From contig CM048847.1 in the NCBI GenBank assembly GCA_026545225.1, forward strand, positions 186,001-250,000: 64,000 nt of DNA, given 5' to 3'. Of this stretch, positions 47,901 through 62,900 are shown piece by piece (position 1 is the stretch's first letter; every line of letters begins with the position of its first letter). This DNA comes from Cornus controversa (taxonomy: Eukaryota > Streptophyta > Magnoliopsida > Cornales > Cornaceae). The notes under the pieces were generated by a model. It saw only the letters and a list, made by a program, of their open reading frames with translations, had not been told where the DNA came from and ran no database searches. Position numbers and translations under genes: made by a program.

Positions 47901-50900
47901 AACCGTATGGTGCTTTGTTCCAAATTCGACCGTTTGGACATCTAAAGGAAACAATTAGCAAGCTACCAACCATTTTAAACTTGTTTCATTTGAGTTGTTT
48001 TGATTCAAAAACCGCATTCCAAGAGAAGTCGTGCCATAATACTAATCGTACGCTGCTTTTTTCAAAATGAAACCATCAAAGGGTCCCAAAGAAACGACGA
48101 GCATGTCGATCCGATATTCATCCATGTTTGTTTGAGTTGTTCTGAGTCGAAAGAACAATTGCTTGCTATAATTAGGCATGACGACAACCGTATGGTGCTT
48201 TGTGCTAGAATTGACCATCTGGATGTCCAGAAGAATAGAGAATGACAACAACGGTTTTGAACTTGTTTCGTTTGACCTGTCCTGATTCGAAAAGTCCAAT
48301 CCACGTGAAATCGTGCCATACATAGAATTATACGTTGCTTTATGCCTAATTCGACCGTGAGGACGTCCTGAATCGAAAAGAGTAATTTCTTGCTGCACCC
48401 ATGAATGATCACAACCGTATGGTGCTCTATGCCAACTTCAACCATCTGGACAAGTAAAAGAAACAATTCCCAAGCTATCGATGATTTGAAACAAGTTTAG
48501 TTTAAGTTGTTCTGAGTCGAAAACCCCAGTCCTTGAGAAGTTGTGTCATAATCAGAATCGTAAGTTTCTTTTTTCCAAATTAGACCATCAAAGCATCCAA
48601 AAGAAGTGACGAACATGTCAATCCGATCTTCATCACAACCGTATGGTGCTTTGTTCCAAATTCGACCGTTTCGACATCTAAAGGAAACAATTTGTAAGCT
48701 ACCAACCATTTTAAACTTGTTTCATTTGAGCTGTTATGATTAGAAAACCACATTCCAAGAGAAGTCGTGCCATAATACTAATCGTACGCTGTTTTTTTGT
48801 AAATGAAACCATCAAAGCGTCCCAAAGAAACGACGAGCATGTCGATCCGATCTTCATCCATATTTGTTTGAGTTGTTATGAGTCGAAAAGAACAATTCCT
48901 TGCAATAACCAGGCATGACCACAACCGTGTGGTGCTTTGTCCTAGAATTGACCATCTGGATGTCTAGAAGAATAGAGAATGACAACAACGGTTTTGAACT
49001 TGTTTCGTTTGACCTGTCCTGATTCGAAAAGTCCAATCCACGTGAAATCGTGCCATACATAGAATTATACGTTGCATTATGCCTAATTCGACCGTGAGGA
49101 CGTCCTGAATCGAAAATAGTAATTCTTTGCTGCACTCATGAATGATCACAACCGTATGGTGCTCTATGCCAACTTCAACCATCTGGAAAAGTAAAAGAAA
49201 CAATTCCCAAGCTATCGAGGATTTTAAATAAGTTTAGTTTGAGTTGTTCTGATTCCAAAACCCATTCCTTGAGAAGTCGTGCCATAATCAGAATCGTAAG
49301 TTTCTTTTTTCCAAATTAGACCATCAAAGCATCCAAAAGAAGTGACGAACATGTCAATCCGATCTTCATCACAATCGTATGGTGCTTTGTTCCAAATTCG
49401 ACCGTTTGGACATCTAAAGGAAACAATTTGGAAGCTACCAACCATTTTAAACTTGTTTCATTTGAGTTGTTTTGATTAGAAAACCACATTCCAAGAGAAG
49501 TCTTGCCATAATATTAATCGTACGCTACTTTTTTCTAAATGAAACCATCAAAGGGTCCCAAAGAAACGACGAGGATGTCGATCCGATCTTCATCCATGTT
49601 TGTTTGAGTTGTTCTGAGTCAAAAAGAACAATTCCTTGCAATAACCAGGCATGACCACAACCGTATGGCGCTTTGTGCTAGAATTGACCATCTGGATGTC
49701 CAGAAAAATAGAGAATGACAACAACGGTTTCGAACTTGTTTCGTTTGACTTGTCCTGATTCGAAAATTCCAATCCATGTGAAATCGTGCCATACTTAGAA
49801 TTATACGTTGCTTTATGCCAAATTCAACCGTCAGGACTTCCTGAATCAAAAAGAGTAATTCCATACTGCACCCGTGAATGATCACAACCGTATGGTGCTC
49901 TATGCCAACTTCAACCATCTGGACAAGTAAAAGAAACAATTCCCAAGCTATCGATGATTTCAAACAAGTTTAGTTTGAGTTGTTCTGATTCAAAAACCCA
50001 TTCCTTGAGAAGTCGTGCCATAATCAGAATCGTAAGTTTCTTTTTTCCAAATTAGACCATCAAAGCATCCAAAAGAAGTGACGAACATGTCAATCCGATC
50101 TTCATCACAACCGTATGGTGCTTTGTTCCAAATTCGACCGTTTGGACATCTAAAGGAAACAATTAGCAAGCTACCAACCATTTTAAACTTGTTTCATTTG
50201 AGTTGTTTTGATTCAAAAACCGCATTCCAAGAGAAGTCGTGCCATAATACTAATCGTACGCTGCTTTTTTCAAAATGAAACCATCAAAGGGTCCCAAAGA
50301 AACGACGAGCATGTCGATCCGATATTCATCCATGTTTGTTTGAGTTGTTCTGAGTCGAAAGAACAATTGCTTGCTATAATTAGGCATGACGACAACCGTA
50401 TGGTGCTTTGTGCTAGAATTGACCATCTGGATGTCCAGAAGAATAGAGAATGACAACAACGGTTTTGAACTTGTTTCGTTTGACCTGTCCTGATTCGAAA
50501 AGTCCAATCCACGTGAAATCGTGCCATACATAGAATTATACGTTGCTTTATGCCTAATTCGACCGTGAGGACGTCCTGAATCGAAAAGAGTAATTTCTTG
50601 CTGCACCCATGAATGATCACAACCGTATGGTGCTCTATGCCAACTTCAACCATCTGGACAAGTAAAAGAAACAATTCCCAAGCTATCGATGATTTGAAAC
50701 AAGTTTAGTTTAAGTTGTTCTGAGTCGAAAACCCCAGTCCTTGAGAAGTTGTGTCATAATCAGAATCGTAAGTTTCTTTTTTCCAAATTAGACCATCAAA
50801 GCATCCAAAAGAAGTGACGAACATGTCAATCCGATCTTCATCACAACCGTATGGTGCTTTGTTCCAAATTCGACCGTTTCGACATCTAAAGGAAACAATT

Positions 50901-53900
50901 TGTAAGCTACCAACCATTTTAAACTTGTTTCATTTGAGCTGTTATGATTAGAAAACCACATTCCAAGAGAAGTCGTGCCATAATACTAATCGTACGCTGT
51001 TTTTTTGTAAATGAAACCATCAAAGCGTCCCAAAGAAACGACGAGCATGTCGATCCGATCTTCATCCATATTTGTTTGAGTTGTTATGAGTCGAAAAGAA
51101 CAATTCCTTGCAATAACCAGGCATGACCACAACCGTGTGGTGCTTTGTCCTAGAATTGACCATCTGGATGTCTAGAAGAATAGAGAATGACAACAACGGT
51201 TTTGAACTTGTTTCGTTTGACCTGTCCTGATTCGAAAAGTCCAATCCACGTGAAATCGTGCCATACATAGAATTATACGTTGCATTATGCCTAATTCGAC
51301 CGTGAGGACGTCCTGAATCGAAAATAGTAATTCTTTGCTGCACTCATGAATGATCACAACCGTATGGTGCTCTATGCCAACTTCAACCATCTGGAAAAGT
51401 AAAAGAAACAATTCCCAAGCTATCGAGGATTTTAAATAAGTTTAGTTTGAGTTGTTCTGATTCCAAAACCCATTCCTTGAGAAGTCGTGCCATAATCAGA
51501 ATCGTAAGTTTCTTTTTTCCAAATTAGACCATCAAAGCATCCAAAAGAAGTGACGAACATGTCAATCCGATCTTCATCACAATCGTATGGTGCTTTGTTC
51601 CAAATTCGACCGTTTGGACATCTAAAGGAAACAATTTGGAAGCTACCAACCATTTTAAACTTGTTTCATTTGAGTTGTTTTGATTAGAAAACCACATTCC
51701 AAGAGAAGTCTTGCCATAATATTAATCGTACGCTACTTTTTTCTAAATGAAACCATCAAAGGGTCCCAAAGAAACGACGAGGATGTCGATCCGATCTTCA
51801 TCCATGTTTGTTTGAGTTGTTCTGAGTCAAAAAGAACAATTCCTTGCAATAACCAGGCATGACCACAACCGTATGGCGCTTTGTGCTAGAATTGACCATC
51901 TGGATGTCCAGAAAAATAGAGAATGACAACAACGGTTTCGAACTTGTTTCGTTTGACTTGTCCTGATTCGAAAATTCCAATCCATGTGAAATCGTGCCAT
52001 ACTTAGAATTATACGTTGCTTTATGCCAAATTCAACCGTCAGGACTTCCTGAATCAAAAAGAGTAATTCCATACTGCACCCGTGAATGATCACAACCGTA
52101 TGGTGCTCTATGCCAACTTCAACCATCTGGACAAGTAAAAGAAACAATTCCCAAGCTATCGATGATTTCAAACAAGTTTAGTTTGAGTTGTTCTGATTCA
52201 AAAACCCATTCCTTGAGAAGTCGTGCCATAATCAGAATCGTAAGTTTCTTTTTTCCAAATTAGACCATCAAAGCATCCAAAAGAAATGACGAACATGTCA
52301 ATCCGATCTTCATCACAACCGTATGGTGCTTTGTTCCAAATTCGACCGTTTGGACATCTAAAGGAAACAATTAGCAAGCTACCAACCATTTTAAACTTGT
52401 TTCATTTGAGTTGTTTTGATTCAAAAACCGCATTCCAAGAGAAGTCGTGCCATAATACTAATCGTACGCTGCTTTTTTCAAAATGAAACCATCAAAGGGT
52501 CCCAAAGAAACGACGAGCATGTCGATCCGATATTCATCCATGTTTGTTTGAGTTGTTCTGAGTCGAAAGAACAATTGCTTGCTATAATTAGGCATGACGA
52601 CAACCGTATGGTGCTTTGTGCTAGAATTGACCATCTGGATGTCCAGAAGAATAGAGAATGACAACAACGGTTTTGAACTTGTTTCGTTTGACCTGTCCTG
52701 ATTCGAAAAGTCCAATCCACGTGAAATCGTGCCATACATAGAATTATACGTTGCTTTATGCCTAATTCGACCGTGAGGACGTCCTGAATCGAAAAGAGTA
52801 ATTTCTTGCTGCACCCATGAATGATCACAACCGTATGGTGCTCTATGCCAACTTCAACCATCTGGACAAGTAAAAGAAACAATTCCCAAGCTATCGATGA
52901 TTTGAAACAAGTTTAGTTTAAGTTGTTCTGAGTCGAAAACCCCAGTCCTTGAGAAGTTGTGTCATAATCAGAATCGTAAGTTTCTTTTTTCCAAATTAGA
53001 CCATCAAAGCATCCAAAAGAAGTGACGAACATGTCAATCCGATCTTCATCACAACCGTATGGTGCTTTGTTCCAAATTCGACCGTTTCGACATCTAAAGG
53101 AAACAATTTGTAAGCTACCAACCATTTTAAACTTGTTTCATTTGAGCTGTTATGATTAGAAAACCACATTCCAAGAGAAGTCGTGCCATAATACTAATCG
53201 TACGCTGTTTTTTTGTAAATGAAACCATCAAAGCGTCCCAAAGAAACGACGAGCATGTCGATCCGATCTTCATCCATATTTGTTTGAGTTGTTATGAGTC
53301 GAAAAGAACAATTCCTTGCAATAACCAGGCATGACCACAACCGTGTGGTGCTTTGTCCTAGAATTGACCATCTGGATGTCTAGAAGAATAGAGAATGACA
53401 ACAACGGTTTTGAACTTGTTTCGTTTGACCTGTCCTGATTCGAAAAGTCCAATCCACGTGAAATCGTGCCATACATAGAATTATACGTTGCATTATGCCT
53501 AATTCGACCGTGAGGACGTCCTGAATCGAAAATAGTAATTCTTTGCTGCACTCATGAATGATCACAACCGTATGGTGCTCTATGCCAACTTCAACCATCT
53601 GGAAAAGTAAAAGAAACAATTCCCAAGCTATCGAGGATTTTAAATAAGTTTAGTTTGAGTTGTTCTGATTCCAAAACCCATTCCTTGAGAAGTCGTGCCA
53701 TAATCAGAATCGTAAGTTTCTTTTTTCCAAATTAGACCATCAAAGCATCCAAAAGAAGTGACGAACATGTCAATCCGATCTTCATCACAATCGTATGGTG
53801 CTTTGTTCCAAATTCGACCGTTTGGACATCTAAAGGAAACAATTTGGAAGCTACCAACCATTTTAAACTTGTTTCATTTGAGTTGTTTTGATTAGAAAAC

Positions 53901-56900
53901 CACATTCCAAGAGAAGTCTTGCCATAATATTAATCGTACGCTACTTTTTTCTAAATGAAACCATCAAAGGGTCCCTAAGAAACGACGAGGATGTCGATCC
54001 GATCTTCATCCATGTTTGTTTGAGTTGTTCTGAGTCAAAAAGAACAATTCCTTGCAATAACCAGGCATGACCACAACCGTATGGCGCTTTGTGCTAGAAT
54101 TGACCATCTGGATGTCCAGAAAAATAGAGAATGACAACAACGGTTTCGAACTTGTTTCGTTTGACTTGTCCTGATTCGAAAATTCCAATCCATGTGAAAT
54201 CGTGCCATACTTAGAATTATACGTTGCTTTATGCCAAATTCAACCGTCAGGACTTCCTGAATCAAAAAGAGTAATTCCATACTGCACCCGTGAATGATCA
54301 CAACCGTATGGTGCTCTATGCCAACTTCAACCATCTGGACAAGTAAAAGAAACAATTCCCAAGCTATCGATGATTTCAAACAAGTTTAGTTTGAGTTGTT
54401 CTGATTCAAAAACCCATTCCTTGAGAAGTCGTGCCATAATCAGAATCGTAAGTTTCTTTTTTCCAAATTAGACCATCAAAGCATCCAAAAGAAGTGACGA
54501 ACATGTCAATCCGATCTTCATCACAACCGTATGGTGCTTTGTTCCAAATTCGACCGTTTGGACATCTAAAGGAAACAATTAGCAAGCTACCAACCATTTT
54601 AAACTTGTTTCATTTGAGTTGTTTTGATTCAAAAACTGCATTCCAAGAGAAGTCGTGCCATAATACTAATCGTACGCTGCTTTTTTCAAAATGAAACCAT
54701 CAAAGGGTCCCAAAGAAACGACGAGCATGTCGATCCGATATTCATCCATGTTTGTTTGAGTTGTTCTGAGTCGAAAGAACAATTGCTTGCTATAATTAGG
54801 CATGACGACAATCGTATGGTGCTTTGTGCTAGAATTGACCATCTGGATGTCCAGAAGAATAGAGAATGACAACAACGGTTTTGAACTTGTTTCGTTTGAC
54901 CTGTCCTGATTCGAAAAGTCCAATCCACGTGAAATCGTGCCATACATAGAATTATACGTTGCTTTATGCCTAATTCGACCGTGAGGACGTCCTGAATCGA
55001 AAAGAGTAATTTCTTGCTGCACCCATGAATGATCACAACCGTATGGTGCTCTATGCCAACTTCAACCATCTGGACAAGTAAAAGAAACAATTCCCAAGCT
55101 ATCGATGATTTGAAACAAGTTTAGTTTAAGTTGTTCTGAGTCGAAAACCCCAGTCCTTGAGAAGTTGTGTCATAATCAGAATCGTAAGTTTCTTTTTTCC
55201 AAATTAGACCATCAAAGCATCCAAAAGAAGTGACGAACATGTCAATCCGATCTTCATCACAACCGTATGGTGCTTTGTTCCAAATTCGACCGTTTCGACA
55301 TCTAAAGGAAACAATTTGTAAGCTACCAACCATTTTAAACTTGTTTCATTTGAGCTGTTATGATTAGAAAACCACATTCCAAGAGAAGTCGTGCCATAAT
55401 ACTAATCGTACGCTGTTTTTTTGTAAATGAAACCATCAAAGCGTCCCAAAGAAACGACGAGCATGTCGATCCGATCTTCATCCATATTTGTTTGAGTTGT
55501 TATGAGTCGAAAAGAACAATTCCTTGCAATAACCAGGCATGACCACAACCGTGTGGTGCTTTGTCCTAGAATTGACCATCTGGATGTCTAGAAGAATAGA
55601 GAATGACAACAACGGTTTTGAACTTGTTTCGTTTGACCTGTCCTGATTCGAAAAGTCCAATCCACGTGAAATCGTGCCATACATAGAATTATACGTTGCA
55701 TTATGCCTAATTCGACCGTGAGGACGTCCTGAATCGAAAATAGTAATTCTTTGCTGCACTCATGAATGATCACAACCGTATGGTGCTCTATGCCAACTTC
55801 AACCATCTGGAAAAGTAAAAGAAACAATTCCCAAGCTATCGAGGATTTTAAATAAGTTTAGTTTGAGTTGTTCTGATTCCAAAACCCATTCCTTGAGAAG
55901 TCGTGCCATAATCAGAATCGTAAGTTTCTTTTTTCCAAATTAGACCATCAAAGCATCCAAAAGAAGTGACGAACATGTCAATCCGATCTTCATCACAATC
56001 GTATGGTGCTTTGTTCCAAATTCGACCGTTTGGACATCTAAAGGAAACAATTTGGAAGCTACCAACCATTTTAAACTTGTTTCATTTGAGTTGTTTTGAT
56101 TAGAAAACCACATTCCAAGAGAAGTCTTGCCATAATATTAATCGTACGCTACTTTTTTCTAAATGAAACCATCAAAGGGTCCCAAAGAAACGACGAGGAT
56201 GTCGATCCGATCTTCATCCATGTTTGTTTGAGTTGTTCTGAGTCAAAAAGAACAATTCCTTGCAATAACCAGGCATGACCACAACCGTATGGCGCTTTGT
56301 GCTAGAATTGACCATCTGGATGTCCAGAAAAATAGAGAATGACAACAACGGTTTCGAACTTGTTTCGTTTGACTTGTCCTGATTCGAAAATTCCAATCCA
56401 TGTGAAATCGTGCCATACTTAGAATTATACGTTGCTTTATGCCAAATTCAACCGTCAGGACTTCCTGAATCAAAAAGAGTAATTCCATACTGCACCCATG
56501 AATGATCACAACCGTATGGTGCTCTATGCCAACTTCAACCATCTGGACAAGTAAAAGAAACAATTCCCAAGCTATCGATGATTTCAAACAAGTTTAGTTT
56601 GAGTTGTTCTGATTCAAAAACCCATTCCTTGAGAAGTCGTGCCATAATCAGAATCGTAAGTTTCTTTTTTCCAAATTAGACCATCAAAGCATCCAAAAGA
56701 AGTGACGAACATGTCAATCCGATCTTCATCACAACCGTATGTTGCTTTGTTCCAAATTCGACCGTTTGGACATCTAAAGGAAACAATTAGCAAGCTACCA
56801 ACCATTTTAAACTTGTTTCATTTGAGTTGTTTTGATTCAAAAACCGCATTCCAAGAGAAGTCGTGCCATAATACTAATCGTACGCTGCTTTTTTCAAAAT

Positions 56901-59900
56901 GAAACCATCAAAGGGTCCCAAAGAAACGACGAGCATGTCGATCCGATATTCATCCATGTTTGTTTGAGTTGTTCTGAGTCGAAAGAACAATTGCTTGCTA
57001 TAATTAGGCATGACGACAACCGTATGGTGCTTTGTGCTAGAATTGACCATCTGGATGTCCAGAAGAATAGAGAATGACAACAACGGTTTTGAACTTGTTT
57101 CGTTTGACCTGTCCTGATTCGAAAAGTCCAATCCACGTGAAATCGTGCCATACATAGAATTATACGTTGCTTTATGCCTAATTCGACCGTGAGGACGTCC
57201 TGAATCGAAAAGAGTAATTTCTTGCTGCACCCATGAATGATCACAACCGTATGGTGCTCTATGCCAACTTCAACCATCTGGACAAGTAAAAGAAACAATT
57301 CCCAAGCTATCGATGATTTGAAACAAGTTTAGTTTAAGTTGTTCTGAGTCGAAAACCCCAGTCCTTGAGAAGTTGTGTCATAATCAGAATCGTAAGTTTC
57401 TTTTTTCCAAATTAGACCATCAAAGCATCCAAAAGAAGTGACGAACATGTCAATCCGATCTTCATCACAACCGTATGGTGCTTTGTTCCAAATTCGACCG
57501 TTTCGACATCTAAAGGAAACAATTTGTAAGCTACCAACCATTTTAAACTTGTTTCATTTGAGCTGTTATGATTAGAAAACCACATTCCAAGAGAAGTCGT
57601 GCCATAATACTAATCGTACGCTGTTTTTTTGTAAATGAAACCATCAAAGCGTCCCAAAGAAACGACGAGCATGTCGATCCGATCTTCATCCATATTTGTT
57701 TGAGTTGTTATGAGTCGAAAAGAACAATTCCTTGCAATAACCAGGCATGACCACAACCGTGTGGTGCTTTGTCCTAGAATTGACCATCTGGATGTCTAGA
57801 AGAATAGAGAATGACAACAACGGTTTTGAACTTGTTTCGTTTGACCTGTCCTGATTCGAAAAGTCCAATCCACGTGAAATCGTGCCATACATAGAATTAT
57901 ACGTTGCATTATGCCTAATTCGACCGTGAGGACGTCCTGAATCGAAAATAGTAATTCTTTGCTGCACTCATGAATGATCACAACCGTATGGTGCTCTATG
58001 CCAACTTCAACCATCTGGAAAAGTAAAAGAAACAATTCCCAAGCTATCGAGGATTTTAAATAAGTTTAGTTTGAGTTGTTCTGATTCCAAAACCCATTCC
58101 TTGAGAAGTCGTGCCATAATCAGAATCGTAAGTTTCTTTTTTCCAAATTAGACCATCAAAGCATCCAAAAGAAGTGACGAACATGTCAATCCGATCTTCA
58201 TCACAATCGTATGGTGCTTTGTTCCAAATTCGACCGTTTGGACATCTAAAGGAAACAATTTGGAAGCTACCAACCATTTTAAACTTGTTTCATTTGAGTT
58301 GTTTTGATTAGAAAACCACATTCCAAGAGAAGTCTTGCCATAATATTAATCGTACGCTACTTTTTTCTAAATGAAACCATCAAAGGGTCCCAAAGAAACG
58401 ACGAGGATGTCGATCCGATCTTCATCCATGTTTGTTTGAGTTGTTCTGAGTCAAAAAGAACAATTCCTTGCAATAACCAGGCATGACCACAACCGTATGG
58501 CGCTTTGTGCTAGAATTGACCATCTGGATGTCCAGAAAAATAGAGAATGACAACAACGGTTTCGAACTTGTTTCGTTTGACTTGTCCTGATTCGAAAATT
58601 CCAATCCATGTGAAATCGTGCCATACTTAGAATTATACGTTGCTTTATGCCAAATTCAACCGTCAGGACTTCCTGAATCAAAAAGAGTAATTCCATACTG
58701 CACCCGTGAATGATCACAACTGTATGGTGCTCTATGCCAACTTCAACCATCTGGACAAGTAAAAGAAACAATTCCCAAGCTATCGATGATTTCAAACAAG
58801 TTTAGTTTGAGTTGTTCTGATTCAAAAACCCATTCCTTGAGAAGTCGTGCCATAATCAGAATCGTAAGTTTCTTTTTTCCAAATTAGACCATCAAAGCAT
58901 CCAAAAGAAGTGACGAACATGTCAATCCGATCTTCATCACAATCGTATGGTGCTTTGTTCCAAATTCGACCGTTTGGACATCTAAAGGAAACAATTTGGA
59001 AGCTACCAACCATTTTAAACTTGTTTCATTTGAGTTGTTTTGATTAGAAAACCACATTCCAAGAGAAGTCTTGCCATAATATTAATCGTACGCTACTTTT
59101 TTCTAAATGAAACCATCAAAGGGTCCCAAAGAAACGACGAGGATGTCGATCCGATCTTCATCCATGTTTGTTTGAGTTGTTCTGAGTCAAAAAGAACAAT
59201 TCCTTGCAATAACCAGGCATGACCACAACCGTATGGCGCTTTGTGCTAGAATTGACCATCTGGATGTCCAGAAAAATAGAGAATGACAACAACGGTTTCG
59301 AACTTGTTTCGTTTGACTTGTCCTGATTCGAAAATTCCAATCCATGTGAAATCGTGCCATACTTAGAATTATACGTTGCTTTATGCCAAATTCAACCGTC
59401 AGGACTTCCTGAATCAAAAAGAGTAATTCCATACTGCACCCGTGAATGATCACAACCGTATGGTGCTCTATGCCAACTTCAACCATCTGGACAAGTAAAA
59501 GAAACAATTCCCAAGCTATCGATGATTTCAAACAAGTTTAGTTTGAGTTGTTCTGATTCAAAAACCCATTCCTTGAGAAGTCGTGCCATAATCAGAATCG
59601 TAAGTTTCTTTTTTCCAAATTAGACCATCAAAGCATCCAAAAGAAGTGACGAACATGTCAATCCGATCTTCATCACAACCGTATGGTGCTTTGTTCCAAA
59701 TTCGACCGTTTGGACATCTAAAGGAAACAATTAGCAAGCTACCAACCATTTTAAACTTGTTTCATTTGAGTTGTTTTGATTCAAAAACCGCATTCCAAGA
59801 GAAGTCGTGCCATAATACTAATCGTACGCTGCTTTTTTCAAAATGAAACCATCAAAGGGTCCCAAAGAAACGACGAGCATGTCGATCCGATATTCATCCA

Positions 59901-62900
59901 TGTTTGTTTGAGTTGTTCTGAGTCGAAAGAACAATTGCTTGCTATAATTAGGCATGACGACAACCGTATGGTGCTTTGTGCTAGAATTGACCATCTGGAT
60001 GTCCAGAAGAATAGAGAATGACAACAACGGTTTTGAACTTGTTTCGTTTGACCTGTCCTGATTCGAAAAGTCCAATCCACGTGAAATCGTGCCATACATA
60101 GAATTATACGTTGCTTTATGCCTAATTCGACCGTGAGGACGTCCTGAATCGAAAAGAGTAATTTCTTGCTGCACCCATGAATGATCACAACCGTATGGTG
60201 CTCTATGCCAACTTCAACCATCTGGACAAGTAAAAGAAACAATTCCCAAGCTATCGATGATTTGAAACAAGTTTAGTTTAAGTTGTTCTGAGTCGAAAAC
60301 CCCAGTCCTTGAGAAGTTGTGTCATAATCAGAATCGTAAGTTTCTTTTTTCCAAATTAGACCATCAAAGCATCCAAAAGAAGTGACGAACATGTCAATCC
60401 GATCTTCATCACAACCGTATGGTGCTTTGTTCCAAATTCGACCGTTTCGACATCTAAAGGAAACAATTTGTAAGCTACCAACCATTTTAAACTTGTTTCA
60501 TTTGAGCTGTTATGATTAGAAAACCACATTCCAAGAGAAGTCGTGCCATAATACTAATCGTACGCTGTTTTTTTGTAAATGAAACCATCAAAGCGTCCCA
60601 AAGAAACGACGAGCATGTCGATCCGATCTTCATCCATATTTGTTTGAGTTGTTATGAGTCGAAAAGAACAATTCCTTGCAATAACCAGGCATGACCACAA
60701 CCGTGTGGTGCTTTGTCCTAGAATTGACCATCTGGATGTCTAGAAGAATAGAGAATGACAACAACGGTTTTGAACTTGTTTCGTTTGACCTGTCCTGATT
60801 CGAAAAGTCCAATCCACGTGAAATCGTGCCATACATAGAATTATACGTTGCTTTATGCCTAATTCGACCGTGAGGACGTCCTGAATCGAAAATAGTAATT
60901 CTTTGCTGCACTCATGAATGATCACAACCGTATGGTGCTCTATGCCAACTTCAACCATCTGGAAAAGTAAAAGAAACAATTCCCAAGCTATCGAGGATTT
61001 TAAATAAGTTTAGTTTGAGTTGTTCTGATTCCAAAACCCATTCCTTGAGAAGTCGTGCCATAATCAGAATCGTAAGTTTCTTTTTTCCAAATTAGACCAT
61101 CAAAGCATCCAAAAGAAGTGACGAACATGTCAATCCGATCTTCATCACAATCGTATGGTGCTTTGTTCCAAATTCGACCGTTTGGACATCTAAAGGAAAC
61201 AATTTGGAAGCTACCAACCATTTTAAACTTGTTTCATTTGAGTTGTTTTGATTAGAAAACCACATTCCAAGAGAAGTCTTGCCATAATATTAATCGTACG
61301 CTACTTTTTTCTAAATGAAACCATCAAAGGGTCCCAAAGAAACGACGAGGATGTCGATCCGATCTTCATCCATGTTTGTTTGAGTTGTTCTGAGTCAAAA
61401 AGAACAATTCCTTGCAATAACCAGGCATGACCACAACCGTATGGCGCTTTGTGCTAGAATTGACCATCTGGATGTCCAGAAAAATAGAGAATGACAACAA
61501 CGGTTTCGAACTTGTTTCGTTTGACTTGTCCTGATTCGAAAATTCCAATCCATGTGAAATCGTGCCATACTTAGAATTATACGTTGCTTTATGCCAAATT
61601 CAACCGTCAGGACTTCCTGAATCAAAAAGAGTAATTCCATACTGCACCCGTGAATGATCACAACCGTATGGTGCTCTATGCCAACTTCAACCATCTGGAC
61701 AAGTAAAAGAAACAATTCCCAAGCTATCGATGATTTCAAACAAGTTTAGTTTGAGTTGTTCTGATTCAAAAACCCATTCCTTGAGAAGTCGTGCCATAAT
61801 CAGAATCGTAAGTTTCTTTTTTCCAAATTAGACCATCAAAGCATCCAAAAGAAGTGACGAACATGTCAATCCGATCTTCATCACAACCGTATGGTGCTTT
61901 GTTCCAAATTCGACCGTTTGGACATCTAAAGGAAACAATTAGCAAGCTACCAACCATTTTAAACTTGTTTCATTTGAGTTGTTTTGATTCAAAAACCGCA
62001 TTCCAAGAGAAGTCGTGCCATAATACTAATCGTACGCTGCTTTTTTCAAAATGAAACCATCAAAGGGTCCCAATGAAACGACGAGCATGTCGATCCGATA
62101 TTCATCCATGTTTGTTTGAGTTGTTCTGAGTCGAAAGAACAATTGCTTGCTATAATTAGGCATGACGACAACCGTATGGTGCTTTGTGCTAGAATTGACC
62201 ATCTGGATGTCCAGAAGAATAGAGAATGACAACAACGGTTTTGAACTTGTTTCGTTTGACCTATCCTGATTCGAAAAGTCCAATCCACGTGAAATCGTGC
62301 CATACATAGAATTATACGTTGCTTTATGCCTAATTCGACCGTGAGGACGTCCTGAATCGAAAAGAGTAATTTCTTGCTGCACCCATGAATGATCACAACC
62401 GTATGGTGCTCTATGCCAACTTCAACCATCTGGACAAGTAAAAGAAACAATTCCCAAGCTATCGATGATTTGAAACAAGTTTAGTTTAAGTTGTTCTGAG
62501 TCGAAAACCCCAGTCCTTGAGAAGTTGTGTCATAATCAGAATCGTAAGTTTCTTTTTTCCAAATTAGACCATCAAAGCATCCAAAAGAAGTGACGAACAT
62601 GTCAATCCGATCTTCATCACAACCGTATGGTGCTTTGTTCCAAATTCGACCGTTTCGACATCTAAAGGAAACAATTTGTAAGCTACCAACCATTTTAAAC
62701 TTGTTTCATTTGAGCTGTTATGATTAGAAAACCACATTCCAAGAGAAGTCGTGCCATAATACTAATCGTACGCTGTTTTTTTGTAAATGAAACCATCAAA
62801 GCGTCCCAAAGAAACGACGAGCATGTCGATCCGATCTTCATCCATATTTGTTTGAGTTGTTATGAGTCGAAAAGAACAATTCCTTGCAATAACCAGGCAT

